Shown here piece by piece: positions 5,328-5,715 of a DNA stretch of 5,715 nt (positions are counted from its first letter, which is position 1; each line of letters starts with the position of its first letter). The translations under genes and the position numbers were made by a program. This DNA comes from Bacillota bacterium (lineage in GTDB: Bacteria; Bacillota; Negativicutes; Sporomusales; UBA7701): NCBI GenBank assembly GCA_023415075.1, contig JAEZLU010000047.1, positions 1-5,715 of the forward strand, in the 5' to 3' direction. The notes under the pieces were generated by a model that was not told the origin of the DNA, did not search any database, and worked only from the letters and a program-made list of their open reading frames with translations.

Positions 5328-5715
5328 ATGGCTGAAGAAGTATTGAAAGAAATCACCCCGGAACAAAAGGCTGAGCTTGACGAAGTATTCGCCCGGGCCC
5401 GTACAGCGCTGGCAATCATCGAGACCTACGACCAGGCGCGGGTCGACCGGCTGTGCCAGGCGGTGGCCTGGGCGGTCGCCAACAAGAAAACCTTCGCCCG
5501 CCTGGTGGAAATGGGCATCAAGGAAAGCGGCCTCGGCGACCCCGTCAGCCGGATGAACAAACGCTTCAAGATCCGCGGCGTCCTGCGCGACGCCCTGCGG
5601 CAGAAAAGCGTCGGCATAATCGAGGAAATCCCCGAGAAAGGCATCGTCAAATACGGCAAACCGGCCGGCATCATCGCCTGCGTCGTGCCGACCACCAACC
5701 CCGACCTTACCCCGG
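5328..5715 (+). CDS. Aldehyde dehydrogenase, probably CoA-acylating type (EutE/PduP/SauS-like), N-terminal part
   Basis: The first 129 codons are present and the gene runs off the window; full-length relatives are roughly 460-500 residues. ATG 5328 follows AGGGAGGT (5313-5320) with 7-nt spacing. The visible part matches the N-terminal Rossmann region of the acylating aldehyde dehydrogenases: an Ala/Arg-rich first helix (RARTALAIIETYDQARVDRL), KESGLGDP in place of the usual 'xETGxGxxxdK', then RGVLRDALRQKSVGIIEEIP (83-102), EKGIVKYGKPAGIIACVVP and TTNPDLTP (122-129). The pairing of 'vGiIeE.PekGiv..gkP.GiIa' with P-[ST]-T-N-P points to enzymes that turn an aldehyde plus CoA and NAD(P)+ into acyl-CoA, such as acetaldehyde, propionaldehyde or sulfoacetaldehyde dehydrogenases. 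The catalytic Cys lies outside the window, so activity is unconfirmed. It sits 29 nt after tctA, probably in the same operon. Confidence 0.82.
   Translation, partial: MAEEVLKEITPEQKAELDEVFARARTALAIIETYDQARVDRLCQAVAWAVANKKTFARLVEMGIKESGLGDPVSRMNKRFKIRGVLRDALRQKSVGIIEEIPEKGIVKYGKPAGIIACVVPTTNPDLTP

Overview
The window is a run of co-directional (+ strand) genes from a bacterial catabolic operon, cut at both ends. DNA is GC-rich, starts are a mix of ATG and GTG behind strong AGGAGG-type ribosome binding sites, and the solute-binding protein is a predicted lipoprotein rather than a soluble periplasmic protein. Together these suggest a Bacillota-type anaerobe, possibly a high-GC Negativicutes or Peptococcaceae-like lineage. 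The taxonomic call is inference only; there is no rRNA or marker gene here.

Layout: (1) 1-146, the C-terminal end of a thiamine-diphosphate (TPP) enzyme of the acetolactate synthase-like family. (2) 185-1153, an aldo/keto reductase with an intact catalytic tetrad. (3) 1194-2018, a sugar phosphate isomerase/epimerase-type TIM barrel with apparently intact metal ligands. (4) A 125-nt gap, the longest in the window, holding a possible 5-codon mini-ORF that ends exactly where tctC begins. (5) 2144-5298, a complete tripartite tricarboxylate transporter (TTT) in the order tctC (binding lipoprotein), tctB (small membrane protein), tctA (large membrane protein). A strong G7/C7 hairpin lies between tctC and tctB. 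(6) 5328 to the end, the N-terminal quarter or so of an aldehyde dehydrogenase that resembles the CoA-acylating class (EutE/PduP/SauS type).

A plausible reading, not proven by sequence, is that TctABC imports an organic acid (a carboxylate, sugar acid or possibly a sulfonate-bearing acid). The isomerase and the aldo/keto reductase then interconvert hydroxy/keto intermediates. The TPP enzyme cleaves or decarboxylates a 2-oxo intermediate to an aldehyde, and the acylating aldehyde dehydrogenase turns an aldehyde into an acyl-CoA. I do not recognise this exact combination as a named pathway, and that is the main point of interest. No mobile elements, CRISPR arrays, tRNAs or rRNAs were seen. The long minus-strand ORFs are shadows of GC-rich coding sequence.
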